From positions 1 to 5,519 of the forward strand of contig DAOVKQ010000055.1 of NCBI GenBank assembly GCA_030631705.1: DNA of 5,519 nucleotides, in the 5' to 3' direction. The notes beneath the pieces are model-generated. The model was given only the letters and a program-made list of their open reading frames with translations, was not told where the DNA came from and did no database searches. Source of the stretch: Candidatus Omnitrophota bacterium. GTDB lineage: Bacteria > Omnitrophota > Gorgyraeia > Duberdicusellales > 4484-171. Shown here in pieces: positions 1 to 4,967 of this stretch. The stretch's first letter is position 1, and each line of letters starts with the position of its first letter. The translations under genes were made by a program, and so were the position numbers.

Positions 1-1
1 A

Positions 2-370
2 GCAAAAGAGGTTGTATTCATTGATTCACGGAAAGACTGCATAAATACAATAACCGCTAATTTGCTCACCCTAAAGCTCTCTTTGCGGGGAAAGGCTTTT
101 TTAAAGGACGGGGTTAAGTTTATCAAGGATTTCTACGATAGAGGCATGAATAAAGCCTTTGATATCATGTTTCTTGACCCGCCGTATCACGAAAACCTGC
201 TTACAAAAACCTTGCAAACGGCTGACAGATATGATATATTATCGCCTTCCGGATATATCATAGCTCTATGTTTTCATAAAGAAGCGCTAGAGCCTGATTA
301 TGCTAATTTTGAGCTTATAGTATCTAAGGATTGCTGGCAGAGCCTGGTTTTAATCTACAGGAAAAAATAA
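2..370 (+). CDS. rsmD: 16S rRNA (guanine966-N2)-methyltransferase RsmD, C-terminal part (5' end cut by window)
   Basis: This frame is open from base 2 to the TAA at 368-370, giving about 122 residues. RsmD proteins run to roughly 180-200, so the N-terminal third with the AdoMet glycine motif lies upstream of the window. The visible part begins AKEVVFIDSRKDCI, which fits the acidic strand that binds the AdoMet ribose in class I Rossmann methyltransferases. The catalytic DPPY motif of N-methyltransferases is at 176-187, inside the phrase FLDPPY. The family methylates the exocyclic amine of G966 in 16S rRNA during small-subunit assembly in the cytoplasm. The TTG at 62 and ATG at 146 are internal codons, not starts. 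rsmD next to coaD is a common bacterial pairing, which supports the call. The main alternative would be another DPPY-type methyltransferase. Confidence 0.9.
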   Translation, partial: AKEVVFIDSRKDCINTITANLLTLKLSLRGKAFLKDGVKFIKDFYDRGMNKAFDIMFLDPPYHENLLTKTLQTADRYDILSPSGYIIALCFHKEALEPDYANFELIVSKDCWQSLVLIYRKK

Positions 371-381
371 TCCGGATTATT
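366..381. repeat. 16-bp perfect palindrome over the rsmD stop codon
   Basis: AATAATCCGGATTATT is a perfect dyad with no spacer, and it contains the rsmD TAA stop (368-370). An A-run follows on the + strand, so it lacks the T-tract of an intrinsic terminator in the direction of transcription. A spacerless dyad this long resembles a dimeric repressor site more than an RNA hairpin, but no regulator can be named from the sequence. The gap from 371 to 481 also holds a second, shorter dyad, CAAATATTTG at 391-400. Confidence 0.5.
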
Positions 382-481
382 AAAAAACAACAAATATTTG
401 ATTATCTGTCGTAGAAGCATGCCGGCTGTCTGATGTTACGGTTTTAGGGCGGTATAACCAACAAAGGATTCATAAATAATT

Positions 482-1006
482 ATGTCCAAAATAGCGATTT
501 ATCCCGGCACATTTGACCCGATTACATTCGGCCATTTAGATATAATAAAAAGGGCAGTTGCTATTTTTGATAAGGTTACAATTGCCGTAGTAAAAGAATC
601 ATCAAAACAAGCTTTCTTCTCTTATCAACAGAGAGAAGCACTGGTAAAAAAGGCAGTAAAAGGTATCGGCGGGATTAAAGTAGAGGGATTTGACGGTTTA
701 GTGGTTGAGTTTGCCAGGAAGAATAAAGTAAGGGTTATAATCCGGGGGATTAGAATGATTTCCGATTTTGAATATGAGTTTCAGATGGCATTAACTAACA
801 GAAAGATTGCCCCAAAGATTGAAACCATATTTTTAATGCCCCATCCCAATTATTCATACATTTCTTCCCGCTTAGTAAAAGAGGTAGCTCTTTTGGGCGG
901 AAACTTAAAGGAGTTTTTGCCTAAGGAATGTGTCGATGCCTTAAAGAAAAGAGCTCTCGAAAATAAACAGGTTTTCCATGCGCATAGAAGTAGGGCGGAT
1001 AAGTGA
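482..1006 (+). CDS. coaD: Phosphopantetheine adenylyltransferase (PPAT)
   Basis: CoaD transfers AMP from ATP to 4'-phosphopantetheine, giving dephospho-CoA, the penultimate step of CoA synthesis in the cytoplasm. The nucleotidyltransferase signature is at the N-terminus: YPGTFDPITFGH (residues 7-18), with the T/HxGH motif T15-F-G-H18. RGIR at 88-91 matches the conserved arginines of the family, and ISSRLVKEVA at 127-136 is the second ATP-binding signature, in its ISSxxVKE form. At 174 residues it is about a dozen longer than the usual 160 or so. The extra charged tail (HAHRSRADK) lies almost wholly in the overlap with the next gene, so it may come from loss of an earlier stop. The start at 482 gives the expected N-terminus. 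The nearest Shine-Dalgarno-like run, AAAGGA at 463-468, is 13 bases upstream, which is rather far. A 111-bp gap separates it from rsmD. Confidence 0.97.
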   Translation: MSKIAIYPGTFDPITFGHLDIIKRAVAIFDKVTIAVVKESSKQAFFSYQQREALVKKAVKGIGGIKVEGFDGLVVEFARKNKVRVIIRGIRMISDFEYEFQMALTNRKIAPKIETIFLMPHPNYSYISSRLVKEVALLGGNLKEFLPKECVDALKKRALENKQVFHAHRSRADK

Positions 1007-1394
1007 TAACCCAATTGAGTTAAGCGAAGACATAGAAGCTTCCAACTGGGATTTAGACAGCTTTGATGTAAAATTCATCAAAAAGATTACTATTAACTGC
1101 TGTTTTCGTAGGCTAGGTCCGGAAGTACTTGTAACAGGCAAGATTATTACACGCCGGAATATCATTTGTTCCCGTTGTTTAGGCAATAAGGAACAGGAAG
1201 CGGATTTTGATTTTGTTTTGAGTTATGCTGTTTCTTCTCTGGGTGATTATCTGGATATAGATGAGGATGCCCGTGAAGAATTGCTTTTAACTTTTCCTAT
1301 GAAGGTATTATGTAAACCTGATTGTAAAGGTATATGCCCTGGTTGTAAGGTCAACCTCAATTTAGCACAATGTAAATGTCAAATGAGGACGTAA
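978..1394 (+). CDS. DUF177/YceD-family protein (large ribosomal RNA subunit accumulation protein family)
   Basis: This 138-residue protein belongs to the DUF177 (YceD) family, which almost always precedes rpmF in bacteria and is linked to 23S rRNA accumulation; its biochemistry is not settled. The N-terminus MRIEVGRISDNPIEL fits the family. There are two cysteine sets: C64-SR-C67, and a C-terminal cluster C112, C116, C120, C123, C132, C134, including the GICPGCKVNLN signature. These probably bind zinc. The start lies inside coaD, giving a 29-bp overlap in another frame. Only a weak ACAGG (967-971) precedes it, so translation may be coupled to coaD. No other in-frame start gives a complete N-terminus. 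The gene ends QMRT, and its TAA is the first three bases of a hairpin-rich segment. E. coli calls this gene yceD. Confidence 0.9.
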   Translation: MRIEVGRISDNPIELSEDIEASNWDLDSFDVKFIKKITINCCFRRLGPEVLVTGKIITRRNIICSRCLGNKEQEADFDFVLSYAVSSLGDYLDIDEDAREELLLTFPMKVLCKPDCKGICPGCKVNLNLAQCKCQMRT

Positions 1395-1419
1395 CTTATG
1401 GAACGAAGTGAACATAAGT
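1394..1419 (+). repeat. Hairpin 1: 7-bp stem ACTTATG / CATAAGT
   Basis: ACTTATG (1394-1400) is the exact reverse complement of CATAAGT (1413-1419), around a 12-base loop GAACGAAGTGAA. The stem begins with the last base of the DUF177 stop codon. The arm recurs with one change in hairpin 4 (ACTTACG). Confidence 0.5.
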
Positions 1420-1435
1420 CATGTGTCCGAACTTG

Positions 1436-1475
1436 ACCCTTGGCAATTCCCTCACGTGAGGAAAATGTCAAGGGT
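1436..1475 (+). repeat. Hairpin 2: long stem centred on CCTCACGTGAGG
   Basis: The arms run from 1436 to 1455 and from 1456 to 1475. There are 20 positions per side, with 17 Watson-Crick pairs, one G-T wobble (1443/1468) and two mismatches (1446/1465 and 1449/1462). The centre, 1450-1461, is a perfect 12-bp palindrome. A second register is possible, since CTTGAC (1432-1437) is also the exact complement of GTCAAG (1467-1472). Only TTTAATTC follows, so a strong intrinsic terminator is unlikely, although a weak one or a processing site cannot be excluded. Confidence 0.6.
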
Positions 1476-1488
1476 TTAATTCGCAGAT

Positions 1489-1500
1489 GGCCTTACGGCC
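1489..1500. repeat. Hairpin 3: GGCC-TTAC-GGCC
   Basis: This is a compact 4-bp GC stem with a four-base loop. Read on the minus strand the loop is GTAA, a GNRA-type tetraloop, which would be the more stable RNA form. It sits directly before hairpin 4. Confidence 0.4.
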
Positions 1501-1501
1501 T

Positions 1502-1534
1502 ATAACTTACGCTTCTTCCAGTCGCGTAAGTTAT
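1502..1534 (+). repeat. Hairpin 4: perfect 11-bp stem upstream of rpmF
   Basis: ATAACTTACGC (1502-1512) is the exact reverse complement of GCGTAAGTTAT (1524-1534), with an 11-base loop. It ends 9 bases before the rpmF Shine-Dalgarno. Such a stem could protect the 5' end of a processed rpmF mRNA or act as a regulatory leader, but nothing in the sequence shows which. Confidence 0.55.
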
Positions 1535-1543
1535 CTACTCATT

Positions 1544-1551
1544 AAAGGAGG
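1544..1551 (+). promoter_or_regulatory. Strong Shine-Dalgarno of rpmF
   Basis: AAAGGAGG lies 5 bases before the ATG at 1557. It is one of the two near-perfect ribosome binding sites here, the other belonging to acpP. Both serve small proteins needed in large amounts. Confidence 0.85.
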
Positions 1552-1556
1552 AAAAT

Positions 1557-1757
1557 ATGGCACATCCTAAAAGAAAACAGTCGCATTCGCGTACAAGAAA
1601 GAGAAGAACCCACGACAAAATATCCGTACCTCAACTGGTAGTTTGTTCTGAGTGCAAGCGTTTAAGGCCTTCACACATGGTTTGCCCTTTTTGCGGTTAT
1701 TATAAGGGGCGGGAAATTGTGACTATAAAGATTAAAAAGAAGAAAAAGAAACAATGA
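1557..1757 (+). CDS. rpmF: 50S ribosomal protein L32 (bL32)
   Basis: L32 is a small basic protein of the large ribosomal subunit. The N-terminus MAHPKRKQSHSRTRKRR follows the family's usual MAxPKRKxSxSR pattern. A zinc ribbon is intact: C30-xx-C33 and C43-xx-C46, ending in CGYYKGRE as in typical L32. The 66 residues are slightly more than the usual 55-60 because of a lysine-rich tail (KIKKKKKKQ), encoded by a purine-rich run that also precedes the plsX start. All four cysteines are present, so this is the zinc-binding form rather than the cysteine-free paralogue some bacteria carry. Its TGA overlaps the plsX ATG (ATGA, 1754-1757). The strong ribosome binding site and the hairpins upstream suggest independent translational control within the operon. 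Confidence 0.97.
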   Translation: MAHPKRKQSHSRTRKRRTHDKISVPQLVVCSECKRLRPSHMVCPFCGYYKGREIVTIKIKKKKKKQ

Positions 1758-2785
1758 AATTCAGAATAGGAATAGACATATCCGGCGGTGATTTTGCTCC
1801 CAGGGAAATACTTAAAGGAGCTTTCTTAGCAAAAAAAGAGTTTAACCATGATATCATTCTTATCGGTCCCCGGGATGAGATTTCAAAGGAAGCGCGAAGG
1901 GAAAGAGTAAGCTTGAAAGATTTTGAGGTAATTGACGCTCCGGAAAAGATTACTATGGATGAACAGGCGGCGATGTCCATAAGAAGAAAGAAGAATTCTT
2001 CAATCGTTGTCGGCGCTGAAGTGCTCAAAGAGAAAAAAATCGATGCGTTTGTTTCCTGCGGTAATACCGGCGCAGTAGTAACCGCGACTACATTAAAGGC
2101 GGGGCTTATTGAAGGGGTAGAAAGGCCGGGTATAGCGGTACTTTTTCCTACCCTCAAAGAGATATCAATGCTGATTGACGTAGGCGCAAACATTAATCCT
2201 AAACCTTTGCATCTTCTTCAGCATGGAGTAATGGCTTCTTTGTATTATTCTGTGGTTTTTGATAAAGAAAACCCTACGGTAGGGTTGCTTAATATAGGAG
2301 AAGAAGAAACCAAGGGTTCGGATTTTGTAAAACTTGTGCATAAGCTTTTTGCGGCATCATCTTTGAACTTTATCGGTAATCTTGAGGCAAAAGATATTTT
2401 CTCCGGCCGCTGCGACTGTATAGTTTGCGACGGTTTTGTGGGAAATGTTGCCCTTAAAGTTACGGAAGGTTTAGCCGATATGACAGGAAAGTTTTTAAAA
2501 GGCGCTTTAGGAAAAGATTTCCTGGGTAAAATAGGTTATTTGTTTATGCGCCGAAGCCTTAAGAAGTTCAAAAAAAGCATTGATTATGCTGAACACGGCG
2601 GGGCACCTCTTTTAGGGGTAAACGGCGTGGTAATCATTGGTCACGGGCGCTCTTCAGCCTATCCCGTAAAGAACGCAGTTAGAGTGGCTATTCAGGAACT
2701 AAAAAGGGATTTAATAGGGAACATAAAGGGCAAGATAGATGCGGTATGTAAGGGGAGTGAAATACAGGAAATCCTCGATACCTGA
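1754..2785 (+). CDS. plsX: Phosphate acyltransferase PlsX (acyl-ACP:phosphate transacylase)
   Basis: PlsX converts acyl-ACP and phosphate to acyl-phosphate, which PlsY then uses to acylate glycerol-3-phosphate; it is a peripheral membrane enzyme that starts phospholipid synthesis. The 343 residues match the family length. Landmarks in order: GGDFAP (11-16), GNTGA (103-107), DVGAN (142-146), GLLNIGEEETKG (177-188), CDGFVGNV (225-232), HGGAPLLG (281-288) and GHGRS (296-300). Small departures from consensus are IDISGGD, where VDAMGGD is usual, and HGGAPLLG, where YGGAPLLG is usual. Neither suggests loss of function. The ATG overlaps the rpmF stop by 4 bp, and only purine-rich codons of the L32 tail precede it, so coupling to rpmF is likely. 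In E. coli and many others fabH follows directly. Here a 195-bp gap follows and then fabD. Confidence 0.96.
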   Translation: MKFRIGIDISGGDFAPREILKGAFLAKKEFNHDIILIGPRDEISKEARRERVSLKDFEVIDAPEKITMDEQAAMSIRRKKNSSIVVGAEVLKEKKIDAFVSCGNTGAVVTATTLKAGLIEGVERPGIAVLFPTLKEISMLIDVGANINPKPLHLLQHGVMASLYYSVVFDKENPTVGLLNIGEEETKGSDFVKLVHKLFAASSLNFIGNLEAKDIFSGRCDCIVCDGFVGNVALKVTEGLADMTGKFLKGALGKDFLGKIGYLFMRRSLKKFKKSIDYAEHGGAPLLGVNGVVIIGHGRSSAYPVKNAVRVAIQELKRDLIGNIKGKIDAVCKGSEIQEILDT

Positions 2786-2790
2786 TACCT

Positions 2791-2800
2791 ATTTGCAAAT
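2791..2800. repeat. 10-bp perfect palindrome ATTTGCAAAT
   Basis: This dyad lies just after the plsX stop and 9 bp before the left arm of the large inverted repeat. It could be a small operator or chance in AT-rich DNA; no regulator is suggested by its sequence. Confidence 0.3.
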
Positions 2801-2844
2801 TCACGCAAAGATGTAAAAACAATTTTCGAGAGAGGCTTTGAAGT

Positions 2845-2886
2845 CCTAAAAGCATGGTATTCCGGCCGAAGGGCGGAATTTTTAGG
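2845..2886. repeat. Inner hairpin A of the plsX-fabD unit
   Basis: CCTAAAA (2845-2851) pairs with TTTTAGG (2880-2886). ATTCCG (2859-2864) then pairs with CGGAAT (2874-2879). The left side carries a 7-base bulge (GCATGGT). The loop can close further through CC/GG around GAA. Both helices are exact complements, which makes chance unlikely. Confidence 0.55.
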
Positions 2887-2900
2887 GTTAAGGCGCCAGT

Positions 2901-2922
2901 CAAAATCATCGCTGGGATTTTG
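2901..2922. repeat. Inner hairpin B of the plsX-fabD unit
   Basis: CAAAATC (2901-2907) is the exact reverse complement of GATTTTG (2916-2922), with an 8-base loop. Weaker pairing extends outward through CC (2896-2897) with GG (2925-2926). Confidence 0.5.
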
Positions 2923-2943
2923 CCGGTCCCGGGAAAATTAGTT

Positions 2944-2973
2944 TTTACATCTATAGCATGCAATTTTTAATAT
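2944..2973 (+). promoter_or_regulatory. Candidate sigma70-type promoter for fabD
   Basis: TTTACA (2944-2949, one change from TTGACA) and TAATAT (2968-2973) are separated by 18 bases. A start about 7 bases after the -10 would fall at or next to the fabD ATG (2981), making a leaderless message. This agrees with the lack of any Shine-Dalgarno there. The -35 lies inside the right arm of the inverted repeat. In AT-rich DNA such matches arise by chance, so confidence is low. Confidence 0.35.
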
Positions 2974-2980
2974 ATTAACT

Positions 2981-3904
2981 ATGAATGCAGTAATTTTCCC
3001 CGGGCAAGGCGCCCAGTATACAGGTATGGGAAAGGAGATTTACGATAATTATCCCGAAGCAAAAGATTTGTTTTGCCGTATAGATAGCATTGTTGGTTTT
3101 AATTTATCAGATAAGTGTTTTTTCGCTTCATCCGAAGAGCTAAAAGATACATCAATTCAGCAATTAGCGATTCTTTCAACCAGCCTGGCAAGTTATGAGG
3201 TTTTTAAAAAAAGAGGGCCGCGAATAAAATATTTCTCCGGTTTAAGTTTAGGTGAATACAGTTGTCTTTATGCCGGTGGTGTTTTAAGTTTAGAAGGCGT
3301 GGTAAAATTGGTTAAGCTGCGCGCTTACGTTATGCAAAAAGCTGCTGAAAATAACCCCTCCTGCATGATGGCTGTTATTGGTCTTGATGAGGAAACTTTA
3401 AGAACTAAGCAGGATTTAGGGTTCTATGTCGCGAATATAAATTCACCCCAGCAGATTGCGATATCTTTAGGCCGGGATAATAAGGATAAAGTTAAACAGG
3501 GACTTATTGCGCTTGGTGCGAAGGCGGTTGAACTTGAGGTGAGCGGGGGGTTCCATTCGGTTTTTATGGAACCGGCAAGGCAGGAGTTTGAAAACACAGT
3601 TAACAGCTTGGAATTTTGTGATGCCCATACTCCGATTGTGAGCAATCCAACCGGGCTTGCCCATACCAAATCAGATGAAATCAGGAGTAATTTAGTAAAT
3701 CAGTTGACTCATACGGTATTGTGGAAACAGTGCGTTGAGTTTATGGCAGGTAATGGCGTCGATGTATTTTTTGAGGTAGGCCCTTCGCGGGTATTGAAGG
3801 GGCTTATAAGAAAGATAAACTCACAGTTAAAAGTTATTAATATCGAGAACAAACATAATGTTGACGAATTGTCTTTACGCCAAGCCAAGAAGGGGGTTAT
3901 ATGA
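2981..3904 (+). CDS. fabD: Malonyl-CoA:ACP transacylase FabD
   Basis: FabD moves malonyl from CoA to the phosphopantetheine of ACP, supplying the extender unit for fatty acid elongation in the cytoplasm. The 307 residues match the family. Visible active-site features: PGQGAQ (7-12, oxyanion-hole Q9), the nucleophile elbow GLSLGEYS (87-94, Ser89), R114 in the segment RAYVMQ, which binds the malonyl carboxylate, and H192 in GGFHS. VGPSRVLKGL (267-276) is the usual C-terminal motif. The elbow reads GLSLG where GHSLG is more common, and RAYVMQ replaces RGxxMQ; both look like tolerated variation. The ATG at 2981 is the only sensible start, because an in-frame TAG lies at 2954-2956. No Shine-Dalgarno precedes it. 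Its TGA overlaps the fabG ATG by 4 bp. fabH, its usual upstream neighbour, is missing. Confidence 0.96.
   Translation: MNAVIFPGQGAQYTGMGKEIYDNYPEAKDLFCRIDSIVGFNLSDKCFFASSEELKDTSIQQLAILSTSLASYEVFKKRGPRIKYFSGLSLGEYSCLYAGGVLSLEGVVKLVKLRAYVMQKAAENNPSCMMAVIGLDEETLRTKQDLGFYVANINSPQQIAISLGRDNKDKVKQGLIALGAKAVELEVSGGFHSVFMEPARQEFENTVNSLEFCDAHTPIVSNPTGLAHTKSDEIRSNLVNQLTHTVLWKQCVEFMAGNGVDVFFEVGPSRVLKGLIRKINSQLKVINIENKHNVDELSLRQAKKGVI
3889..3896 (+). promoter_or_regulatory. Shine-Dalgarno of fabG inside the end of fabD
   Basis: GAAGGGGG lies 4 bases before the fabG ATG (3901) within the last codons of fabD. Together with the ATGA overlap it supports coupled translation of the two genes. Confidence 0.6.
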
Positions 3905-4635
3905 GTTTTGAGGGTAAAGTAGTTTTGGTTACCGGCGGTGCCCAGGGCATAGGCCGCAAAATAGCTTTAGAGTTCGCCAGGCAGAAAGCAAAAGTAGTAA
4001 TTTTTGATGTAAATGAAGAATCTCTTGTCAATGTAGAAAAAGAGTTGAGTAATCATTCAGATTGTCTTGTTTTACGCGCGAATGTCGTCTTTTTAGAAGA
4101 CGTAGAAAAAAACATAAACAAAGCTATTGACAAGTTTGCGAGAGTTGATATATTAATTAACAATGCAGGGATAACCAGAGATAATCTGGTTTTAAGGCTC
4201 TCTGAAAACGATTGGGATCAGGTCATGGCTGTAAATTTGAAAGGAGCTTTTAACTGTATAAAGGCCGTTACCAAAGGTATGATGAAGCAGCGTTACGGCA
4301 GGATAGTCAATATTTCATCGGTAATCGGCATAATGGGCAACCCCGGACAGGTTAATTATGCAGCTTCGAAAGCCGCCCTCATTGGGGTTACCAGAACATT
4401 GGCCAAAGAGTTAGGTTCAAGAAATATTACTGTTAATGCTGTAGCTCCCGGTTACATTGAGACAGCGATGACTAATAAGTTAAGCGATAAAGTTAAACAA
4501 GCAATGCTTTCGCGCATCCCTTTAGGCAAGTTTGGCAGTCCTAAGGATGTGGCAAATGCGGTTTTATTCTTAGCTTCAGAGAATGCTGATTATATAACAG
4601 GGCAGACATTAGTAATTGATGGAGGTTTGATTTAA
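3901..4635 (+). CDS. fabG: 3-oxoacyl-[ACP] reductase FabG
   Basis: FabG reduces 3-oxoacyl-ACP to 3-hydroxyacyl-ACP with NADPH, the first reduction of each elongation cycle. It is a classical short-chain dehydrogenase of 244 residues, as expected for FabG. The cofactor loop is TGGAQGIG (11-18), NNAG is at 87-90, and the catalytic tetrad is N112, S140, Y153 and K157, the last two in NYAASKAAL. PGYIETAMT (184-191) matches the substrate-side PGxIxTxM motif, with Ala where Asp is common. The C-terminus ends ITGQTLVIDGGLI, typical of FabG. Many dehydrogenases of this family share these motifs, but a position between fabD and acpP makes FabG the natural call. A 76-bp gap follows before acpP. Confidence 0.95.
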   Translation: MSFEGKVVLVTGGAQGIGRKIALEFARQKAKVVIFDVNEESLVNVEKELSNHSDCLVLRANVVFLEDVEKNINKAIDKFARVDILINNAGITRDNLVLRLSENDWDQVMAVNLKGAFNCIKAVTKGMMKQRYGRIVNISSVIGIMGNPGQVNYAASKAALIGVTRTLAKELGSRNITVNAVAPGYIETAMTNKLSDKVKQAMLSRIPLGKFGSPKDVANAVLFLASENADYITGQTLVIDGGLI

Positions 4636-4699
4636 CTATCGGTGACTATTCGGCTCGAACTTAGCTGTTTATACGGTAAATAAAGTTAGCAGAGTAAAA

Positions 4700-4706
4700 A
4701 AGGAGG
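4700..4706 (+). promoter_or_regulatory. Strong Shine-Dalgarno of acpP
   Basis: AAGGAGG lies 5 bases before the acpP ATG (4712), near the ideal site and spacing. It fits the high output needed for acyl carrier protein. The rest of the 76-bp gap after fabG may hold an acpP promoter, but no convincing -35/-10 pair is seen. Confidence 0.85.
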
Positions 4707-4711
4707 CCATA

Positions 4712-4957
4712 ATGAGTGTTGAAGAGAAGGTAAAAGACATTATTTCTGAACAATTAGGAGTAAAGAAAGAGGAAATAAAAATAGATAGCTCCTTCATAGA
4801 TGATTTAGGAGCTGATTCCTTAGATACAGTAGAGTTAGTAATGGCTCTGGAAGAAGAATTCGGCATTGATATTCCTGATGAAGACGCTGAGAAAATGGCT
4901 GCAGTAACTGATGCTGTAAAATACATAGAAGAGAAAGTCAAGGAAAAGGCTTCGTAG
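4712..4957 (+). CDS. acpP: Acyl carrier protein
   Basis: AcpP is the small acidic carrier that holds growing acyl chains on a 4'-phosphopantetheine arm and is used by FabD, FabG, FabF and PlsX. The 81 residues match the family. The attachment motif GADSLD is at 33-38, so Ser36 takes the prosthetic group, as in most bacterial ACPs. Flanking segments [15 protein letters not shown] and [21 protein letters not shown] are typical of helices I and II-III. The position between fabG and fabF marks it as the fatty-acid ACP rather than a polyketide or specialised one. fabF starts 10 bp after its stop. Confidence 0.98.
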   Translation: MSVEEKVKDIISEQLGVKKEEIKIDSSFIDDLGADSLDTVELVMALEEEFGIDIPDEDAEKMAAVTDAVKYIEEKVKEKAS

Positions 4958-4967
4958 TTCTTTTGCA

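Larger units (their letters stand above)
1392..1534. repeat. Hairpin-rich segment between the DUF177 gene and rpmF
   Basis: The 162-bp gap holds four hairpins in a row, described separately. The outermost arms also match each other: TAACTTATG (1392-1400) can pair with CGTAAGTTA (1525-1533) with a single G-T wobble, so the whole unit may close on itself instead of forming separate end hairpins. The two end hairpins share nearly the same arm sequence. This suggests either a small palindromic repeat inserted at the DUF177 stop codon, or a structured leader for rpmF with alternative folds. No transposase or clear target-site duplication is visible. The segment stops 9 bases short of the rpmF Shine-Dalgarno, leaving that site open. 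Confidence 0.6.
2809..2952. repeat. 144-bp unit with 19-bp terminal inverted repeats between plsX and fabD
   Basis: The left arm (2809-2827) pairs with the right arm (2933-2952). There are 12 uninterrupted pairs (AGATGTAAAAAC with GTTTTTACATCT), one bulged A at 2940, then 7 more (AATTTTC with GAAAATT). Inside are two further hairpins, at 2845-2886 and 2901-2922. The folded whole is a three-way junction with a long closing stem. It could be a MITE-like non-autonomous repeat or a structured RNA. There is no internal ORF of note and no convincing target-site duplication in the bases just outside (GCAA left, ATAG right). It occupies most of the place where fabH sits in related clusters. Confidence 0.65.

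Noticed and set aside
395..411. ATTTGATTATC resembling half of a FabT-type fatty-acid regulator site
   Set aside because: The second half-site is missing (CTGTC follows), it lies upstream of coaD rather than the fab genes, and such AT-rich strings are common by chance.
431..458. TATAAC (453-458) as a -10 box for coaD
   Set aside because: No acceptable -35 lies at the right distance; a single hexamer match is not enough.
1437..1480. Hairpin 2 as an intrinsic terminator of the DUF177 gene
   Set aside because: The stem is strong but only three T residues follow before AATTCG, and a co-transcribed gene follows with its own ribosome binding site; not called without transcript data.
1732..2193. 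Minus-strand ORF of 153 codons opposite plsX
   Set aside because: It is the antisense shadow of well-conserved plsX codons; its serine- and phenylalanine-rich composition reflects antisense reading, not a protein family.
2801..2812. CACGCAAAG, reminiscent of the conserved core of the c-di-GMP-I (GEMM) riboswitch
   Set aside because: The other conserved blocks and the paired architecture of that riboswitch are not present around it.
2688..2963. Minus-strand ORF of 91 codons spanning the plsX end and the gap before fabD
   Set aside because: It opposes the operon, has no recognisable domain or ribosome binding site, and runs through the inverted repeat and the coding end of plsX.
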